NCBI RefSeq assembly: GCF_002165135.1
Contig: NZ_NFZQ01000004.1
Span: 186,001 to 250,000 of the forward strand
Direction: 5' to 3'
Origin: Pseudomonas sp. SID14000
GTDB lineage: Bacteria; Pseudomonadota; Gammaproteobacteria; Pseudomonadales; Pseudomonadaceae
DNA: 64,000 bases
Part shown: in pieces, positions 7,703 through 16,674 of the stretch
How positions within the stretch are numbered: the first letter of the stretch is position 1
Layout of the letters: every line of letters starts with the position of its first letter
Position numbers and translations under genes: made by a program
The notes under the pieces: model-generated
Seen by the model: only the letters and a program-made list of their open reading frames with translations
Told to the model about the DNA's origin: nothing
Databases searched by the model: none

Positions 7703-9112
7703 ATGTCCCGGGCATTTTTCAATGAAATGTACGAAACGAACGGAAGTTGCCGCCCGCATTACCAGGAGTTCGCCCGCTGGCTGGCAAACACCCCGCTAGA
7801 GCTGCTGGAACAACGCCGACGCGAAGCAGACCTGCTGTTTCACCGCGCCGGTATCACCTTCACCCTGTACGGTGACAAACAGGACACCGAGCGCCTGATC
7901 CCCTTTGACATCATCCCGCGCAGCATTCGCGCCAGCGAATGGCGCATGGTCGAGCGCGGCTGTATCCAGCGGGTGCATGCCCTGAACCTGTTCCTGCAGG
8001 ACATCTACCACGACCAGCGCATCCTCAAGGCCGGTATCATCCCCCCGGAGCAAGTGCTGGCCAATGAAGGCTACCAGATCGCCATGCAGGGCCTGGGGCT
8101 GCACCGTGGGCTCTACGCCCATATCGCCGGCGTCGATCTGGTCCGCGACGGGGATGGCAGCTACTTCGTACTGGAGGACAACCTGCGCACCCCCAGCGGG
8201 GTCAGCTACATGCTCGAAGACCGCAAGATGATGATGCGGCTGTTCCCCGAGCTGTTCGCCGCACAGCGTATCGCCCCTATCGACCACTACCCCAACCTGC
8301 TGCTGGACACGCTCAAGAGCGCCAGCCCACTGGAAAATCCCACCGCCGTGCTGCTCACCCCTGGCCGCTTCAACAGTGCCTATTTCGAGCATGCCTTCCT
8401 GGCTCGGGAAATGGGCATCGAACTGGTGGAGGGCGCGGACCTGTTCATCCGCGATGAGCATGTCTACATGCGTACCACCGCCGGTCCACAACAGGTGGAT
8501 GTGATCTATCGCCGCCTGGACGACGATTACCTCGACCCGCTGTCGTTCAATCCTGATTCGATGCTGGGCGTGCCGGGGCTGATCTCGGTGTACCGCGCCG
8601 GCAACGTGGTGCTGGCCAACGCGGTAGGCACCGGGGTGGCGGACGACAAGTCGATCTACCCCTATGTCGACGACATGATCCGCTTCTATCTGAGCGAAGA
8701 GCCGGTCCTGAACAACGTCCCGACCTGGCAGTGCCGCAAGCCTGCAGAACTTTCCCATGTCCTGGCCCACCTGCCCGAGCTGGTGGTCAAGGAAACCCAG
8801 GGCTCCGGTGGTTACGGCATGTTGGTCGGGCCTGCGGCGACCAGCGCACAGATCGAAGACTTCCGCGCCCGCATCAAGGCCCGCCCGCACGCCTACATCG
8901 CCCAACCTACCCTGTGCCTTTCCACATGCCCGACCTTCGTCGACAACGGCATCGCGCCACGCCACATCGACCTGCGCCCGTTCGTGCTGTCCGGTAGTGA
9001 AACCCGACTGGTGCCAGGCGGCCTTACCCGCGTGGCCCTTCAGGAAGGTTCGCTGGTGGTCAACTCGTCGCAAGGCGGCGGTACCAAGGACACCTGGGTG
9101 GTGGAGGACTGA
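7703..9112 (+). CDS. Circularly permuted ATP-grasp protein (DUF404/DUF407) of the Anbu operon
   Basis: A 469-residue circularly permuted type 2 ATP-grasp protein. These are predicted amide- or peptide-bond-forming ligases. Visible signatures are FHRAGITFTLYGD near the N-terminus, IPFDIIPR, DGSYFVLEDNLRTPSGVSYM in the first third, and the ATP-grasp core VVKETQGSGGYGMLVGP near residue 360. ATG 7703 is chosen because AAGGAG lies 5 bases upstream; an upstream GTG overlaps that site. It is the first gene of a four-gene set with alpha-E, transglutaminase and Anbu. The set recurs in many proteobacteria and is thought to make and process a peptide of unknown nature. Confidence 0.88.
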   Translation: MSRAFFNEMYETNGSCRPHYQEFARWLANTPLELLEQRRREADLLFHRAGITFTLYGDKQDTERLIPFDIIPRSIRASEWRMVERGCIQRVHALNLFLQDIYHDQRILKAGIIPPEQVLANEGYQIAMQGLGLHRGLYAHIAGVDLVRDGDGSYFVLEDNLRTPSGVSYMLEDRKMMMRLFPELFAAQRIAPIDHYPNLLLDTLKSASPLENPTAVLLTPGRFNSAYFEHAFLAREMGIELVEGADLFIRDEHVYMRTTAGPQQVDVIYRRLDDDYLDPLSFNPDSMLGVPGLISVYRAGNVVLANAVGTGVADDKSIYPYVDDMIRFYLSEEPVLNNVPTWQCRKPAELSHVLAHLPELVVKETQGSGGYGMLVGPAATSAQIEDFRARIKARPHAYIAQPTLCLSTCPTFVDNGIAPRHIDLRPFVLSGSETRLVPGGLTRVALQEGSLVVNSSQGGGTKDTWVVED

Positions 9113-9115
9113 ACC

Positions 9116-10066
9116 ATGCTTTCGAGAACTGCTTCCGACCTTTACTGGATGTCGCGCTACCTGGAGCGTGCAGAGAACCTTGCGCGCATGCTCGAGGTCA
9201 GTTATTCGCTATCACTGATGCCCCAGGCCGGCCGCAGTGACGGCCATGCCGAGCTGGCCATGTCACTGCTGGCATCCGGAACGCTGGACGACTACCGCCG
9301 CCGGCACACCGAGCTCGACACCGAGCGCATGCTGCACTTCTTCGCTCTCGACGCGACCAACCCCGGCAGCATCTATTGCTGCCTGCAGGCGGCCAGGACC
9401 AATGCCCACGCAGTGCGTGGCCGCATCACCGCAGACATGTGGGAGAACATCAACGCTACCTGGATCGAGATGCGCAACATTGCCAGCAATGGCCTCGGCC
9501 GTTATGGCATCAGCCAGTTCTGCGACTGGGTCAAGGAACGCTCGCACCTGTTCCGCGGTGCGACCTCAGGCACCATCATGCGCAACGACGCCTACAGCTT
9601 CATCCGTCTGGGAACCTTCCTGGAACGGGCTGACAACACCCTGCGCCTGCTCGATGCACGCTATGAAATGTTCGGTGAGGCCTCCGAGGAGGTCAGCGAT
9701 GACTCTGCCCGTGGCTATTACCAATGGAGCGCCTTGCTGCGCGCGCTGACCTCCTACGAAGCCTTCAACGAGCTCTACCGCGCCGCACCCAGTGCACGGC
9801 CAGTGTCCGAGCTGCTGTTACTGCGGGTCGATGTGCCCCGCTCGCTGCATGCCTGTATCGAGGAACTGGATCAGATCCTTGCCTGCCTGCCGGGCAGCAC
9901 CGGGCGCGCCGCCCAGCGCATGGCAGCCGAGCTCAACGCCCGTCTGCGCTACACCGCGATCGACGAAATCCTCGAAGCGGGGTTGCACCCGTGGTTGAGC
10001 GACTTCATCGGGCGCATCAATCAACTGGGCCAGGCGGTCCATCACTCCTATCTGGAGGTCGTATGA
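9116..10066 (+). CDS. Alpha-E domain protein (DUF403)
   Basis: A 316-residue, largely alpha-helical protein that starts MLSRTASDLYWMSRYLERAE, the unmistakable N-terminus of the alpha-E family. A second family segment is GTIMRNDAYSFIRLGTFLER, followed by ADNTLRLLDARY. Alpha-E proteins almost always sit next to a permuted ATP-grasp gene and a transglutaminase and are assumed to assist that ligase, but no enzyme activity is established. It starts 3 bases after the upstream stop, and its own stop overlaps the next start (ATGA), so the three genes are translationally coupled. Confidence 0.9.
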   Translation: MLSRTASDLYWMSRYLERAENLARMLEVSYSLSLMPQAGRSDGHAELAMSLLASGTLDDYRRRHTELDTERMLHFFALDATNPGSIYCCLQAARTNAHAVRGRITADMWENINATWIEMRNIASNGLGRYGISQFCDWVKERSHLFRGATSGTIMRNDAYSFIRLGTFLERADNTLRLLDARYEMFGEASEEVSDDSARGYYQWSALLRALTSYEAFNELYRAAPSARPVSELLLLRVDVPRSLHACIEELDQILACLPGSTGRAAQRMAAELNARLRYTAIDEILEAGLHPWLSDFIGRINQLGQAVHHSYLEVV

Positions 10067-10842
10067 AACTGTCCATTCGCCACGACACTACCTATAGCTA
10101 TGCAAGCGATGTGTGCAACAGCATCCAGTTCCTGCGCCTGACGCCACGCAGCAGCGAGCGCCAGCGCATCAATGAATGGCAACTCGACCTGCCCTGCAAG
10201 GTCAACGCCCAGATCGACCCATATGGCAACATCCTGCATGTACTGACCCTGGACAAACCCCATGGGCACCTGGCACTGACCGCCAGCGGCCAGGTGGAAA
10301 TCGACCCGGAGCGCGAGCAGGAGGCCGGCGAACATTCACCCCTGCCATTCCTGCGCGGCAGCCACCTGACCCAGGCCGATGACACACTCAAGGCGTTCGC
10401 CAGCCGACATTGTGGCGAACACCGCGACCGGGCGGCGCTGATCGGGCTGATGCAAGGCCTGGCCGAGCACATGCCATACAGCCCCGGTACCACATCGGTG
10501 GGCACCACTGCCATCGAAGCGTTCAGCGGCGCTGCCGGGGTATGCCAGGACCATACCCACGCGTTCCTCGCCTGCGCACGTAGCCTGGGTATTCCGGCAC
10601 GCTATGTCTCCGGTTACCTGTGTACCGAAGACGAGCAGCACCTGGCCAGCCATGCCTGGGCCGAAGCCTGGGTCGATGACGCCTGGTACAGTTTCGACAT
10701 CACCAACCGCCTTACCCGGCCAGAGCGTCACCTGAAGCTGGCAGTGGGCCTGGATTACCTCGATGCCTGCCCGGTCAGGGGCGTGCGCCGCGGAGGCGGC
10801 GCCGAATCGATGCAGGCCAGCGTACACGTGCACCGCCAGTGA
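10063..10842 (+). CDS. Transglutaminase-like cysteine protease of the Anbu operon
   Basis: A 259-residue transglutaminase-fold protein. The N-terminal beta domain opens MKLSIRHDTTYSYASDVCNS, as in the Bact_transglu_N family. The catalytic triad is visible as Cys in GAAGVCQDHTHAFL, His in LASHAWAEAW and Asp in WYSFDITN. Prokaryotic members of this group act as proteases or amidases rather than crosslinkers. The ATG overlaps the alpha-E stop. Together with the ATP-grasp protein it may add and remove peptide bonds on the same substrate, with Anbu degrading or maturing the product. That scheme is inference. Confidence 0.9.
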   Translation: MKLSIRHDTTYSYASDVCNSIQFLRLTPRSSERQRINEWQLDLPCKVNAQIDPYGNILHVLTLDKPHGHLALTASGQVEIDPEREQEAGEHSPLPFLRGSHLTQADDTLKAFASRHCGEHRDRAALIGLMQGLAEHMPYSPGTTSVGTTAIEAFSGAAGVCQDHTHAFLACARSLGIPARYVSGYLCTEDEQHLASHAWAEAWVDDAWYSFDITNRLTRPERHLKLAVGLDYLDACPVRGVRRGGGAESMQASVHVHRQ

Positions 10843-10883
10843 CAGGTGCTGCATTCGTTCATGGAAAAAACAAGGGAAACAGC

Positions 10884-11603
10884 ATGACCTATTGTGTCGC
10901 CATGCACCTGGCGGACGGGCTTGTCTTCATCAGCGACTCACGCACCAATGCAGGCATCGACCAGATCGCCAGCTTTGCCAAGCTGTTCGTGTTCGGCGTG
11001 CCGGGGGAGCGCCTGATCGTCCTGCAGACCGCCGGCAACCTGGCAACCTCGCAATCGGTGGTGAACCTGCTCCGGCAACGCACACGGGGCCCCGGCCCCC
11101 ACCTGCTGAACGTTGCCACGCTCTACGATGCAACGGTACTGGTCGCCGACACCCTGCGCGAAGTGGTCAGCCGTGATCGCAGCAAGCTGTCGGCCGGAAT
11201 CGACCTGAGCAGTTCGTTCATCGTCGGCGGCCAGATTGCCGGCGGCCCCATGGGCATATACAACGTCTATGCCCAGGGCAATTTCTTCCAGGCCACGCCG
11301 GACACCCCGTTCCTGCAACTGGGCGAAAGCAAGTACGGGCGGCCGATTCTGGACCGCAATCTCGGCTACCATATGCCACTCGATGAAGCGTTGCGCTGTG
11401 GCCTGATCTCGTTCGACTCGACCATCCGCAGCAACCTGTCGGTGGGCATGCCGTTGGACCTGCTGGTGTATCACAAGGACAGCCTGGAAACACCGAAACG
11501 CCAGCGTATCGCCAGCGACGATGTCTATTACGAGCAGATACGCAGGCAGTGGAGCGACGGACTGAAAAGACTGTTGGCCGAACTGCCAGCACCGCCCTAC
11601 TGA
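10884..11603 (+). CDS. Anbu, proteasome-type bacterial protease
   Basis: A 239-residue N-terminal nucleophile hydrolase related to the 20S proteasome beta subunit and HslV. The start MTYCVAMHLADGLVFISDSR places Thr2 as the predicted nucleophile after Met removal. The SDSRTNAG segment and the late DVYYEQIRRQWSDGL region are typical of Anbu. The chosen ATG at 10884 follows AAGGGA with good spacing; an upstream in-frame start would bury the Thr. Anbu forms open ring or helical assemblies, and a physiological substrate is not established. It closes the four-gene operon. Confidence 0.92.
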   Translation: MTYCVAMHLADGLVFISDSRTNAGIDQIASFAKLFVFGVPGERLIVLQTAGNLATSQSVVNLLRQRTRGPGPHLLNVATLYDATVLVADTLREVVSRDRSKLSAGIDLSSSFIVGGQIAGGPMGIYNVYAQGNFFQATPDTPFLQLGESKYGRPILDRNLGYHMPLDEALRCGLISFDSTIRSNLSVGMPLDLLVYHKDSLETPKRQRIASDDVYYEQIRRQWSDGLKRLLAELPAPPY

Positions 11604-11613
11604 TTGGCAGGAC

Positions 11614-11701
11614 CCTGTGGGAGCGGCTTTAGCTGCGAAGAATCCAACGCGGTGCGAACACCGGCTGCGCCGGTGTTCGCAGGCTTGCCCGCTCCCACAG
11701 G
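11614..11701. repeat. REP-like palindromic element / bidirectional terminator
   Basis: Outer arms CCTGTGGGAGCGG (from 11614) and CCCGCTCCCACAGG (to 11701) flank an inner perfect hairpin of GCGAACACCGG and CCGGTGTTCGC (11654-11680). The GTGGGAGCGG core is the extragenic repeat type abundant in P. putida-group genomes. It sits between the convergent anbu and aroE genes and could end both transcripts. Confidence 0.75.
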
Positions 11702-11711
11702 GACCGTGATC

Positions 11712-12530
11712 CTACTTGAGGGGAATGGTCAGGCGATCGATCACGGCACGGGTTTCAGGCCGCACCCCGCGCCACCAGGCGAACGCCTCCGCCGCCTGCT
11801 CGACCAGCATGCCGACACCGTCAGCCAGGCGCGCCACACCCTGCGCCTGGGCCATGCGCAGGAACGGCGTCAGGCCTTTGCCATATGCCAATTCGTAAGC
11901 CAGACGCGCCTCGCCCAGCACACCTTCGGGCAGCGGCGGCAGCTCACCGGTGAGGCTCGCGGAAGTGGCATTGACCACGATGTCGAAGCACTGCCCCTCC
12001 AGTTCCTCATAGCGGCTGATACGCAGCCTTGGATGATCCACTTCGTTGCGCAAGGTGAGCGCCTTGGCCATGTCACGGTTGGCAAGCACCAGCTCGCTCG
12101 GCCCCGCCTGCAAGAAAGGTAGCAATGCCCCGCGCACCGCGCCCCCGGCCCCGAGCAGCAGTACCCGACGATTGCCCAGCGGTTCCCCGAGGTTCTCCTC
12201 GATATCCCGCAACAAGCCGATACCGTCGAAGTTCTCGGCGAAGATACGGCCATCCTCGAACTTCAGCGCATTGGCCGCCCGCGCCAGCTGTGCGCGCTCG
12301 CTGCGCTGGTCGGCCAGCTCGAAGGCTCGCAGCTTGAACGGCGCGGTGATGTTCATGCCCAACCCGCCATCACTGCGAAACTGCAGTACCTGGGCCTCGA
12401 AGCCCTCGAGCTCGCCCTCGAGCGCGCCATACTCCAGGTGCTGGCCGGTGGCCTGGGCGAACAGGCCGTGAATCAACGGGGACTTGGTGTGGTTGATCGG
12501 TCGGCCGATCACTGCATAGCGGTCGCTCAT
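11712..12530 (-). CDS. aroE: Shikimate dehydrogenase family protein (AroE paralogue)
   Basis: A 272-residue NADP-dependent dehydrogenase of the shikimate/quinate family. The substrate-binding MNITAPFK segment, the catalytic-site Asp of ENFDGIGLL, the GAGGAVRG nucleotide loop and the NR motif of LANRDMAKA are visible, with VEQAAEAFAWWRG near the C-terminus. It is the last gene of a five-gene operon, and its ATG overlaps the CoA-transferase stop. The operon context suggests an accessory copy used in a catabolic route, perhaps on a shikimate-like or quinate-like intermediate, rather than the housekeeping enzyme. That is inference; the catalytic residues look normal. Confidence 0.85.
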   Translation of the reverse strand: MSDRYAVIGRPINHTKSPLIHGLFAQATGQHLEYGALEGELEGFEAQVLQFRSDGGLGMNITAPFKLRAFELADQRSERAQLARAANALKFEDGRIFAENFDGIGLLRDIEENLGEPLGNRRVLLLGAGGAVRGALLPFLQAGPSELVLANRDMAKALTLRNEVDHPRLRISRYEELEGQCFDIVVNATSASLTGELPPLPEGVLGEARLAYELAYGKGLTPFLRMAQAQGVARLADGVGMLVEQAAEAFAWWRGVRPETRAVIDRLTIPLK

Positions 12531-13759
12531 CGTGCATCTCCATGGGTGAACAGCACACCGTCTGCCTGCATGGCGGTGATTTCTTCAGGGCTGAAACCAA
12601 GGCTGGCGGCCACTTCGGCATTGTGCTGGCCGAGGTCCGGGGCCACCTGGTGGATCGTGGTGTCGCAGTCAGAAAAGCGGAACGGCAGGTTGGGCAGGCG
12701 CAAGGTTCCGTAGCGCGGGTGCTGCTGCTCGATGACCATGTTGCGCGCCTGGATCTGCGGGTCAGCCACGACTTCGTCGATGCGCTGCACCTTGGCGCTG
12801 GGAATGTCGATGTCATCGAGCAATTGCAGGATATCGGCTACCCGGCGCGCGCCGACCCAGTCACGTACCACGGCCAGGATCGCCTGACGATGGGCGTTGC
12901 GGCCATTGAGGCTGTGGTAGCGGCTGTCACTGCCGAACCCAGGCGGGCCACCGTTGGCTTCGAGCATCGCAGCAAAGCGCTTCCAGGCGTCGTCGACCTG
13001 GGCAGCGATCACCAGGTCGCCATCGGCGGCGCGAAACACGCCGTACAGGGTGGAGGTCGGCATGTCATGGCCGGTCTGCTCGGGCAGGACGGTACCATCG
13101 GACAAGGTGTAGCACTGCACCGCGTATTCATGCATCGACACCAGCGTGTCGTACAAGGCCATGTCGATGTGCTGGCCACGGCCACTGCTCACCCGGCCCA
13201 GCAACGCCGCATTGATCGCCGCCACGGCATGAATGCCGGTGTACATGTCGCCCAAGGAAATTCGCAGCAACGGCGGCGCTTCGCCTGGCACGCCGACCAT
13301 CTGCATGATCCCGCTCTTGGCCTCGGCAATCAGCCCGAAGCCGGCGCGGTGGGCATCCGGCCCCGTGTGGCCGTAGGCGGAGATCGAACAGTAAACCAGT
13401 CGCGGGTTGCGCGCCGACAGCTCGGCATAGCCCAGGCCCAGTTTGTCCAGGGCGCCGGGGCGATAGTTTTCGATGAACACGTCGGCCGAGTCGGTCAGCC
13501 GCTGCATGAACGCTTTGCCGCGTGGGTCTTTCATGTTCACGCTGACGCCCTGCTTGCCCATGTTCAATTGCAGGAAGTAACCGCTCTGCTGCTCGTCGAG
13601 GGTGAATGCGTGCTGGCGGCCGGCATCGCCGCTGCCCGGCCGTTCGACCTTGATCACCTCAGCGCCCAGTGCTGCCAGGCAGCGGCCCACATAGGGCCCG
13701 GCGAGGAAGTGGCTATAGTCGATGACACGGATACCTGCCAATGGCAATGCCTGGCTCAT
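12527..13759 (-). CDS. CaiB/BaiF class III CoA-transferase
   Basis: A 410-residue family III CoA-transferase, which moves CoA between acyl-CoA and a carboxylate through an aspartyl-anhydride. The N-terminal PLAGIRVIDYSHFLAGPYVG and AEVIKVERPGSGD are canonical, as is FIENYRPGALDKLGLGY. The catalytic Asp lies in LGDMYTGIHAVAAINAALL. The ATG at 13759 is preferred over a long upstream extension that overlaps the MaoC gene. Its start overlaps the MaoC stop and its stop overlaps the aroE start. It probably activates the acid that the MaoC hydratase then uses. Confidence 0.88.
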   Translation of the reverse strand: MSQALPLAGIRVIDYSHFLAGPYVGRCLAALGAEVIKVERPGSGDAGRQHAFTLDEQQSGYFLQLNMGKQGVSVNMKDPRGKAFMQRLTDSADVFIENYRPGALDKLGLGYAELSARNPRLVYCSISAYGHTGPDAHRAGFGLIAEAKSGIMQMVGVPGEAPPLLRISLGDMYTGIHAVAAINAALLGRVSSGRGQHIDMALYDTLVSMHEYAVQCYTLSDGTVLPEQTGHDMPTSTLYGVFRAADGDLVIAAQVDDAWKRFAAMLEANGGPPGFGSDSRYHSLNGRNAHRQAILAVVRDWVGARRVADILQLLDDIDIPSAKVQRIDEVVADPQIQARNMVIEQQHPRYGTLRLPNLPFRFSDCDTTIHQVAPDLGQHNAEVAASLGFSPEEITAMQADGVLFTHGDAR

Positions 13760-14211
13760 GCCTGCACTCTCCTCGGCACCATCAACCGGTGCTCGCCACG
13801 CTGCACGACTTCGCCGTGCTGGTTGATCAGTTCCGACGGCAAGACCACGATGCCCCAGCCCGGTCGGCTGTTGCTCGGGCGCATCGCCCCCACGCGCATG
13901 CGCACGTGCAGTACATCGTTGACCTTGATCGGCAGCACGAAGTCCCAGGTCCAGCCCAGCGACATGCCCGGTACAAAGCGGTACTCGCACTGGGTCTTCA
14001 GGCCGTCGGCAATCGACAGCCCGAACAGGCCATGGGCAACCAGGCAGCCGAAGTGACTCGCGTTGGCGTACGCCTCGTCGACATGCACCGGCGTGTGGTC
14101 GCCGGTAAGGTCGGCATAGGCCAGGATACGTTCACGGGTCACGGTGTAGGTGGGGCTGATGCATTCGTCGCCTTCGCGGGCATCGTCCCAGTATTTTTCC
14201 ACCACGCTCAT
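13756..14211 (-). CDS. MaoC-family (R)-specific enoyl-CoA hydratase/dehydratase
   Basis: A 151-residue single hot-dog-fold hydratase. Family marks are YWDDAREGDE at the N-terminus, the hydratase motif region LTGDHTPVHVDEAYANAS (with the expected Asp and His) and VAHGLFGLSIADGL. The start is set at ATG 14211 (MSVVEKYW), overlapping the VOC-gene stop. It likely hydrates or dehydrates the CoA ester made by the adjacent CoA-transferase. MaoC plus class III CoA-transferase resembles itaconate or mesaconate degradation modules, but no CitE-like lyase is present, so that pathway is only one option. Confidence 0.85.
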   Translation of the reverse strand: MSVVEKYWDDAREGDECISPTYTVTRERILAYADLTGDHTPVHVDEAYANASHFGCLVAHGLFGLSIADGLKTQCEYRFVPGMSLGWTWDFVLPIKVNDVLHVRMRVGAMRPSNSRPGWGIVVLPSELINQHGEVVQRGEHRLMVPRRVQA

Positions 14212-14606
14212 GCCACCACCTCTGCACGTGGGTCGATGGCCAGTGCCTGGGCAACGCATTTCGCCGGCAATGCCTGAATGAACTCCACCGCCAGACCGTC
14301 AGGCAGGCGCAGCCAGTTGCGGCCCTGGGGCATTTCACTGACGCCGAAACGCTGTGCCGCGGCCAGGGTGGCTTCGAGGTCCTCGCACATGATGCCCAGG
14401 TGCGCCATGCGCCCTTCCGGGCCGGCAAAGTCCGGCTGGTGGATGAACTGCAGGCCACCGAGGGTCCAGTACTGTGCAGGCTGCTCGACGTCGCCCTGTA
14501 TTTCACGCATGGTCATGCCGCACACCTCGCTGAAGAAGCGGATGTGCCACTGGATGTCCCGCACCCAGAACGCAACGTGTTCAAGGTAGGCTTTCGGTTG
14601 GCTCAT
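14208..14606 (-). CDS. VOC-superfamily (glyoxalase-like) protein
   Basis: A 132-residue vicinal-oxygen-chelate protein, a small metal-dependent fold used by isomerases, epimerases and dioxygenases. The start MSQPKAYLEHVAFWVRDIQW has the first beta-alpha-beta repeat with its metal-ligand His, and MAHLGIMCEDLEATLAAAQ forms the second. VEFIQALP carries a late candidate ligand Glu. The gene overlaps both neighbours by 4 bases. No specific substrate can be read from the sequence. Among VOC proteins, an epimerase of acyl-CoA would fit the context, but this is speculative. Confidence 0.8.
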   Translation of the reverse strand: MSQPKAYLEHVAFWVRDIQWHIRFFSEVCGMTMREIQGDVEQPAQYWTLGGLQFIHQPDFAGPEGRMAHLGIMCEDLEATLAAAQRFGVSEMPQGRNWLRLPDGLAVEFIQALPAKCVAQALAIDPRAEVVA

Positions 14607-15550
14607 GGATTACTCCCCTTCTGCTGATCGGCCATGGCGCGTTCGATACCCTTGATGCAGGCCACCAAGGTCGCGTTGACCGGCGTAGCCACGCCATGGC
14701 GCTGGCCCCAGCGCACGACGGAGCCATTGATGAAATCGATCTCGGTGACCGAGCCTTTCTCCAGGCTCTGCAGCATCGAGGTACGGAAGCTTGCCGGCAG
14801 GCCTTCGGCGGCCAGCCGCCATGCAGAATCCGGGCTGGTGAGGCTCAGGCGGATGCCTGCTCGTTCAGCGACGGCAATGGCTTCAGCCACTGCTGCCTTG
14901 GCGGTGCTTTCCAGCAACGGCTCGCTGTACAGCTGGCCATAACCGAGTCTGGTGATACCGCTGAGCGCACCTGTCGCGACGTTGACCAGCAGCTTGTCCC
15001 ACATGGTGCCGAGGATATTGTCGCTGACCGTGGTGGCCAGCCCGGCGCTGTTGAAGACCTCGGCAATGGCCTGGACACGAGGCGTCAGCTTGCCGTCGAG
15101 CTCGCCGATGAACGTGTGCTTGCCTGCTACTCCGGCCCGGATCGAACCCGGTGCCAGCAGCACGCCACCGACATAGGTCTTGCCGGCCAGCACCCGCTCA
15201 CGCCCCACGATCTCGGCCAGGATGTCTTCATGGCCAAGGCCATTCTGTAGTGAAAGCACCAGCGTCTGCGGCCCGATAAGCGCCCCGGCACCGGTAATCG
15301 CCTCGCTGGTGTGGAACGACTTGACCAGCACCACCACCAGGTCGGCTACGCCCACGGTGGCAGCGTCGCAGGCCGCGTTGACCCGGACCTGCCGCTCGCC
15401 GCGTTCGTCCTGCACGCGCAGCCCGTGCAGGTTCATCGCCTCGACATGTGCGCGGCCACGGTTCAACAGCCAGGTTTCATGCCCTGCTTCGCTCAAGGCC
15501 GCGCCTATGGCGCAACCAAGGGCGCCGGCACCCAGAATGCAGATTTTCAC
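14603..15550 (-). CDS. Ketopantoate reductase-family (PanE/ApbA) dehydrogenase
   Basis: A 315-residue NADPH-dependent 2-oxoacid reductase of the PanE/ApbA family. The N-terminal Rossmann loop MKICILGAGALGCAIGAAL is clear, with VKSFHTSEAI further on. The catalytic Lys lies in MWDKLLVNVATGALSGITRLGY, and TEIDFINGSVVRWG gives the C-terminal signature. It is the first gene of the operon and lies 93 bases from the divergent LysR gene. Because it sits with CoA-ester genes it probably reduces another branched 2-oxoacid; true PanE is usually placed apart from such sets. Confidence 0.85.
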   Translation of the reverse strand: MKICILGAGALGCAIGAALSEAGHETWLLNRGRAHVEAMNLHGLRVQDERGERQVRVNAACDAATVGVADLVVVLVKSFHTSEAITGAGALIGPQTLVLSLQNGLGHEDILAEIVGRERVLAGKTYVGGVLLAPGSIRAGVAGKHTFIGELDGKLTPRVQAIAEVFNSAGLATTVSDNILGTMWDKLLVNVATGALSGITRLGYGQLYSEPLLESTAKAAVAEAIAVAERAGIRLSLTSPDSAWRLAAEGLPASFRTSMLQSLEKGSVTEIDFINGSVVRWGQRHGVATPVNATLVACIKGIERAMADQQKGSNP

Positions 15551-15643
15551 GTCGCAGACCTCCTGTGGTTTGCGACTACCTTATGCAGCGAGGCTTATTT
15601 CGGCTATACAATGCGCTTAATACGCCTATTGGATTTAGCAATA

Positions 15644-16555
15644 ATGAGCGCGCGCGACGCCTTGCCCGACCCCAAGCTTCTGCAACTGTTCGATGTGCTG
15701 TACCAATGCCGCAGCGTCACCCGTAGCGCTGAACAGCTCGGCCAGAGCCAACCCACCGTGAGCATCTGGTTGGGGCGCTTGCGTGAAGAGTTGAACGACC
15801 CGCTATTCGTGCGCACGCCGGGCGGCATGGCCCCTACCCCGCGGGCAGACCAGCTGATCGGGCCATGCCGCGAGGTGCTGGAGTCGCTGCGGCGCCTGAC
15901 CGCCTGGGAGCCGCAGTTCGTTCCGGCCACAGCGCAGCGGCGCTTTCGCCTGTGCGTCAGTGATGCCAGCCATATCACCCTGCTGCCCAGCATCCTCAAC
16001 CACCTGCGTACCCACGCGCCTGGTATTCGCCTGGAGGCCGCGCGCATCGATGGCAATACCGAAAGTGCGCTGGAGTCGGGCGAGGCGGATCTGGCCATCG
16101 GCTTCGTGCCCTGGCTGGGTGCGGGGATGTATCAGCAAGTGTTGTTCGAGCAGGACTGGGTCTGCCTGAGCAACCCGCGACACCCCCGTTTGGGCAAAGG
16201 CATGAGCGTGGCGCGCTACCAAGCCGAGGGGCACGTACAGATCAGTGCCGGGACCGGGCAGAAGTTGCTGGAGGCTGGCCTGGCGCGGGCCGGCATCGAA
16301 CGCAGGATCATGTTGGAGCTGCCGGCGTTTCTGGGGTTGGGGATGATTGTCGGGTCGACCGACCTGGTGGCTACGCTACCACGGCACATCGGCCAGACAC
16401 TTGCCGACATGCATGGTTTACAGGTGCACGATTGCCCGTTTGCAGTGGAAGGTTTCACGGTCAAGCAGCATTGGCACGCACGGTACCAGCAAGACAGCGG
16501 AAATCGCTGGATGAGGGAGGTGGTGCGGGGGTTGTTCCAGAAAGGGGCCAGTTAG
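15644..16555 (+). CDS. LysR-family regulator, divergent to the CoA-ester operon
   Basis: A 303-residue LysR-type regulator. The winged helix (LLQLFDVLYQCRSVTRSAEQLGQSQPTVS) occupies residues 10-40, and the effector-binding domain starts near RRFRLCVSDASHI. ATG 15644 gives the usual length; an in-frame upstream ATG at 15611 would add 11 residues. The NodD/LeuO-like layout, with the helix-turn-helix starting a little later than usual, fits this subfamily. It shares a short intergenic region with the PanE-like gene, so it very likely controls that operon. Confidence 0.88.
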   Translation: MSARDALPDPKLLQLFDVLYQCRSVTRSAEQLGQSQPTVSIWLGRLREELNDPLFVRTPGGMAPTPRADQLIGPCREVLESLRRLTAWEPQFVPATAQRRFRLCVSDASHITLLPSILNHLRTHAPGIRLEAARIDGNTESALESGEADLAIGFVPWLGAGMYQQVLFEQDWVCLSNPRHPRLGKGMSVARYQAEGHVQISAGTGQKLLEAGLARAGIERRIMLELPAFLGLGMIVGSTDLVATLPRHIGQTLADMHGLQVHDCPFAVEGFTVKQHWHARYQQDSGNRWMREVVRGLFQKGAS

Positions 16556-16674
16556 CAGAGAAGGCACCGCCACTGCACCGGCCAGGCCTTAACTGCCGCA
16601 GATCTGAGACAGCATGGAGAAAGACAGTTGCTTGTGTTTCTAACGATAAACAAGGCCTGGTCCAACTGAAGAAA

